A stretch of 64,000 nt of DNA, from the NCBI GenBank assembly GCA_049583715.1, contig JBAUWJ010000041.1, forward strand, positions 16,766-80,765. The letters are read 5' to 3'. Positions 60,992-64,000 of this stretch are shown here, piece after piece (within the stretch, counting starts at the first letter, position 1; each line of letters begins with the position of its first letter). Position numbers and translations under genes: made by a program. Source of the DNA: JAANXG01 sp049583715 (GTDB taxonomy: Bacteria > Pseudomonadota > Gammaproteobacteria > Arenicellales > JAANXG01). The notes beneath the pieces are model-generated. The model saw nothing but the letters and a program-made list of their open reading frames with translations, made no database searches and was not told the origin of the DNA.

Positions 60992-62134
60992 ATGCGCTCG
61001 GAGCGGCTCGCCAATGTCATCGTGGTGCTGTTGTTCGCGGCGGCCATCGCTGCGCCTGCCTTGCAGGAGGTGACGGACTTTCTGCCCAAGGTCCAGGTCG
61101 TGGACAACCGGGAACTGGCGCCCTTTCCACCGCTCGGCACTGAACTCAAGACGATCATCGCGCTTCCCGGACGGTTCCAGGCGTGGTATGCAGATCACAT
61201 GGGACTGCGCGGTGCCCTGGTCACCGCTTACCGTTGGCTGAACGATGATTTGTTGCGCAGCCCCGATAAAGTGGTCATCGGACGGGACCACTGGCTGTAC
61301 CTGCGCAAGGGGCTGCTCGAGGACGTCGAGACGGCCCCCCTCATACGCGATTGGTGTGGGCGCGACGAGTTCACTGCGCGGGAGCTGGACAGGTGGGTGG
61401 CGGTCATCACCGCAAACCGCGACTGGCTGGCGAAGCGGGGTATCGATTATCTGCTGGTGATCCCGCCGAACAAGCTGTCGGTGCTGCCCCAGCACCGACC
61501 GGCGTGGTTTCGGTGTCGTCGCGGCACGACCCGGCTGGATCAGCTCGAGAGCGCACTGCGGCGACGAAGCGGTATCGAGCTGGTGGACTTTCGCGATGTG
61601 CTGCGGCGTTCGGCGCAGGCCGGAGACCCCGTGTGGTTTCGAACCGATACGCACTGGAGCCCGAGGGGCGTCGCCGCCGCCTACCCGTCACTGATGGCGC
61701 GCATCCATGCCCTGCTGCCGGCCGCGGGTGTGATCGGCTCCTTCGACATCGGCAGCCGGGGCACGGTGCTGGGCGATCTGGGCCGGATGATCGATGTCGA
61801 CGGACTGGTGCCGGACGTCGACTGGACGGCGCGTCCGCCGGCCCCCCGCAGCCATGCGGTGCCCACGCCTTTCCCGGATCAGGCGGACCTGTACGGGCGG
61901 CGCAGCAGTGCCCGCGCCATCGACGATCCGTCCCTGCCCACGGCACTGGTATTCCACGACTCGTTCTTCGACGGCGCCATGGACGATTTTCTCGCCGAGA
62001 GCTTCTCGCGGACGGTGTTCGTGTTCTACGGCCGCCCGGAGATAGAGCGGCGCCTGGTATCCGAAGACGATCCGGATATCGTGATACAGGAAATGGTCGA
62101 GCGTAACCTGCTTCATTCGTTCTTCCATCCGTAG
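60992..62134 (+). CDS. AlgX/AlgJ-like SGNH-type O-acetylation protein
   Basis: A 380-residue protein with an N-terminal membrane anchor (about 8-25) and a periplasmic SGNH-hydrolase-like domain. The DHHW-family motif TDTHWSPRG carries the Asp-His pair, and HDSFF contains the likely nucleophilic serine. FQAWYADHMGLRGALV and DHWLYLRKG are AlgX/AlgJ hallmarks. With the MBOAT protein it would form the two-part machine that transfers acetyl groups to an exported polysaccharide. The glycan is unknown: no glycosyltransferases lie in the visible part. Confidence 0.88.
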   Translation: MRSERLANVIVVLLFAAAIAAPALQEVTDFLPKVQVVDNRELAPFPPLGTELKTIIALPGRFQAWYADHMGLRGALVTAYRWLNDDLLRSPDKVVIGRDHWLYLRKGLLEDVETAPLIRDWCGRDEFTARELDRWVAVITANRDWLAKRGIDYLLVIPPNKLSVLPQHRPAWFRCRRGTTRLDQLESALRRRSGIELVDFRDVLRRSAQAGDPVWFRTDTHWSPRGVAAAYPSLMARIHALLPAAGVIGSFDIGSRGTVLGDLGRMIDVDGLVPDVDWTARPPAPRSHAVPTPFPDQADLYGRRSSARAIDDPSLPTALVFHDSFFDGAMDDFLAESFSRTVFVFYGRPEIERRLVSEDDPDIVIQEMVERNLLHSFFHP

Positions 62135-62183
62135 CCGACGGGAGCCGGCCGCGGCGACCGCTGCAACGCAGCCGGTACCCTGC

Positions 62184-64000
62184 CTAGCGTATGTGCGTAG
62201 GCCGGTTGGGATCCGGGTCCTCATCGTTGAGCAGGCCATCGCCGTCCCGGTCCGGGTCGCTGTTGTCGCCGATCCCGTCGCGGTCCATGTCGGCCCACTC
62301 CTTGGGATCGTTCGGAAACACGTCCTTGTCGTTCGGCACGCCGTCGCCGTCCCGGTCGGGATCGACATTGTCACCGATCCCGTCATGGTCCATGTCGCTC
62401 CACTCCGTGGGATCGTCCGGGAATGCGTCCTTGCTGTTCGGTACGCCGTCTCCGTCCCGGTCAGAGTCGGCGTTATCGCCGATCCCGTCTCCGTCCTCGT
62501 CCGCCCACTCCTTGGGATCGTCCGGGAACACGTCCTTGTCGTTCGGCACGCCGTCACCGTCCCGATCGGCATCGTCCTGATCCGCGATTCCATCGTGGTC
62601 GAGGTCGGCATATCGCGTGCGGTCGTCCGGGAAGGCATCCTTGTCGTTCGGCACGCCGTCCCCGTCCCGGTCAGAGTCAGCATTATCCCCGATCCCGTCT
62701 CCGTCCTCGTCCGACCACTCCGTGGGGTCTTTCGGGAACAGGTCCTTGTCGTTGGGCACCCCGTCTCCGTCCATGTCCGGGTCCACGTTGTCCCCGATGC
62801 CGTCGTGGTCCATGTCGCTGGATTCCGACGGGTCGTCGGGGAAGGCGTCCTTGTCGTTGGGCACGCCGTCACCGTCGCGGTCGGTGTCGTACTTGTCCGG
62901 TATGCCGTCATGATCCTCATCCGTGACGTTGCCGGGGTCATTTGGAAACGGATCCTGATCGTTGGGAATACCGTCGCCATCCCGGTCGGCGTCGGCGTTG
63001 TCGCCGATGCCGTCACCGTCCATGTCGCTGCTTTCCTTGGGGTCGCCCGGGAAAGCGTCGAAGATGTCCGGAACCCCGTCCCCGTCCCGGTCGGGGTCTT
63101 CCTTGTCGCCGATACCGTCCTTGTCGGAGTCGACGGTCTCGAATGCATTGCGCGGGAACGCGTCCTGGTCGTTGGGCACGCCGTCGCCGTCGATATCCGG
63201 GTCGATGTTGTCCCCTATGCCGTCGTGATCCATGTCCGACCACTCGGACTTGTCGTCCGGAAACGCGTCCTTGTCGTTGGCCACGCCGTCGCCGTCGCGG
63301 TCGGGATCAGCGTTGTCCCCAATGCCGTCGCCGTCGGAGTCCTTGGTCTCGGTCGGGTCCTTGGGGAACGCGTCCTTGTCGTTGGGCACGCCGTCGCCGT
63401 CGATGTCGGTGTCGCTGTTGTCGCCGATCCCGTCATGGTCCATGTCCGACCACTCTTTGGGATCGTTCGGAAACGCGTCCTTGTCGTTGGCCACGCCGTC
63501 CCCGTCGCGGTCGGGGTCGGCGTTGTCGCCGATCCCGTCATGGTCCATGTCTGACCACTCTTTGGGATCCCTGGGGAAGGCGTCCTTGTCGTTGGGTACA
63601 CCGTCGCCGTCGATATCCGGGTCGCTGTTGTCCCCGATGCCGTCCCCGTCCATGTCGGTGGTTTCCGTCGGATCGCCCGGCAGCGCGTCGAAGATGTCCG
63701 GCACCCCGTCGCCGTCGCGGTCGGGATCCACGTTGTCGCCGATGCCGTCGCCGTCGGTATCCTTGGTCTCGGTCGGGTCCTTCGGGAACGCGTCCTTGTC
63801 GTTGGGCACGCCGTCGCCGTCGATGTCGGTGTCACTGTTGTCGCCGATCCCGTCATGGTCCATGTCGGACCATTCGGTCTTGTCGTCCGGAAAAGCGTCT
63901 TTGTCATTGGGCACGCCGTCGCCGTCGCGGTCGGTGTCCACGTTGTCACCGATGCCGTCGCCGTCGGTATCCTTGGTCTCGGTCGGGTCCTTCGGGAACG
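62184..64000 (-). CDS. Thrombospondin-type-3-like Ca-binding repeat protein (5' end beyond window)
   Basis: The last 605 residues of a larger protein; the frame is still open at the right edge. It consists of about 17 repeats of exactly 35 residues (105 bp), each with DxDGDG and DHDGIGDN-type Ca loops and a central NDKDAFP block. Units vary in pattern: some have DIFDAFPGDP instead of NDKDAFP. Units 1-2 resemble 5-6, suggesting duplication in multi-unit blocks. The protein ends NRPTHIR without membrane helix, sorting signal or autotransporter barrel. Very acidic, likely extracellular and Ca-rigidified; an adhesin or surface filament is inference. Confidence 0.9.
   Translation of the reverse strand, partial: FPKDPTETKDTDGDGIGDNVDTDRDGDGVPNDKDAFPDDKTEWSDMDHDGIGDNSDTDIDGDGVPNDKDAFPKDPTETKDTDGDGIGDNVDPDRDGDGVPDIFDALPGDPTETTDMDGDGIGDNSDPDIDGDGVPNDKDAFPRDPKEWSDMDHDGIGDNADPDRDGDGVANDKDAFPNDPKEWSDMDHDGIGDNSDTDIDGDGVPNDKDAFPKDPTETKDSDGDGIGDNADPDRDGDGVANDKDAFPDDKSEWSDMDHDGIGDNIDPDIDGDGVPNDQDAFPRNAFETVDSDKDGIGDKEDPDRDGDGVPDIFDAFPGDPKESSDMDGDGIGDNADADRDGDGIPNDQDPFPNDPGNVTDEDHDGIPDKYDTDRDGDGVPNDKDAFPDDPSESSDMDHDGIGDNVDPDMDGDGVPNDKDLFPKDPTEWSDEDGDGIGDNADSDRDGDGVPNDKDAFPDDRTRYADLDHDGIADQDDADRDGDGVPNDKDVFPDDPKEWADEDGDGIGDNADSDRDGDGVPNSKDAFPDDPTEWSDMDHDGIGDNVDPDRDGDGVPNDKDVFPNDPKEWADMDRDGIGDNSDPDRDGDGLLNDEDPDPNRPTHIR
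62184..64000. repeat. 105-bp tandem repeats coding for Ca-binding units
   Basis: The DNA repeats at 105-bp spacing through the whole coding segment; for example CGTCCTTG occurs at 62321 and 62426. Similarity is high enough to permit recombination and copy-number change. Confidence 0.9.

Noticed and set aside
62193..63554. 453-codon open frame on the plus strand rich in Val and Arg
   Set aside because: It is the antisense of the 105-bp repeats, so its own periodicity is a by-product.
62184..64000. Possible CRISPR-like array (regular repeats)
   Set aside because: Repeats are contiguous, vary gradually, keep one reading frame and encode Ca-binding loops; there are no unique spacers.

Overview
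The window is a GC-rich chromosomal segment from a gammaproteobacterium. Several vertically inherited gene orders support this: surE-pcm-nlpD-rpoS; infC-rpmI-rplT-pheS-pheT-ihfA-merR-tRNA-Pro; and rne divergent from rluC, followed by a HAD phosphatase, sppA and a Maf protein, as in Pseudomonas. I do not name a genus. Non-ATG starts are common: GTG for rne, rlmD, recJ and pheS; TTG for surE, fcl, gspD, the panE-like gene and the MBOAT gene; ATC for infC; probably CTG for nlpD. Many neighbours overlap by ATGA, GTGA, TTGA or TGATG, so translational coupling is widespread.

Layout. 0-10 kb: a LexA-controlled mutagenic repair module (dnaE2, cut by the left edge, and imuA-imuB), split by a cytochrome P450, a cold-shock protein, an unusual fusion of two solute-binding proteins, and fumarase C. 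10-16 kb: fatty acid beta-oxidation (fadJ-fadI) divergent from an acyl-CoA synthetase and a ketopantoate-reductase-like gene, then a Maf pyrophosphatase with a coupled 43-residue membrane peptide. 16.8-27.4 kb: RNA metabolism and repair (sppA, Rieske protein, HAD phosphatase, rluC, rne, rlmD, a PolB-type exonuclease, cysM, recJ). 27.4-39 kb: one compact operon-like block on the minus strand with fcl, gspDEFGHIJKLM, a gene of the family found upstream of recJ, and recJ. gspC and gspN are not in the window. 39-45.9 kb: thrC-hom, a Mth938-domain gene, and rpoS-nlpD-pcm-surE. 46-52.2 kb: tRNA-Pro, merR, ihfA, pheTS, rplT, rpmI, infC and tRNA-Val. 52-58 kb: gmd, a Crp/Fnr regulator, uvrB and an aspartate aminotransferase. 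58-64 kb: a FimT/GspH-like pseudopilin, tRNA-Asn, an AlgI-type acyltransferase with an AlgX/AlgJ-like partner, and a very long Ca-binding repeat protein that runs off the right edge.

Working together: gmd (52.3 kb) and fcl (38.1 kb) make GDP-L-fucose in two steps, and the acyltransferase/AlgX-like pair suggests O-acetylated surface polysaccharide. The type II secretion system could export enzymes and perhaps the Ca-binding repeat protein. DnaE2, ImuA and ImuB form one SOS-induced translesion machine despite lying about 8 kb apart; both promoters carry a LexA box at the start codon.

Intergenic DNA carries several palindromic families: a GTCGGAATGAATTCCGAC repeat at five places, an 88-bp element with perfect 25-bp inverted arms, and a long palindrome downstream of rpoS. 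Points most worth follow-up are the two-receptor fusion, the cysteine-cluster insertion in ThrC, the start-codon-abutting LexA boxes, the absence of a normal nlpD start, and the fcl-T2SS-recJ coupling. I found no CRISPR array, prophage, complete insertion sequence or clearly new defence system.
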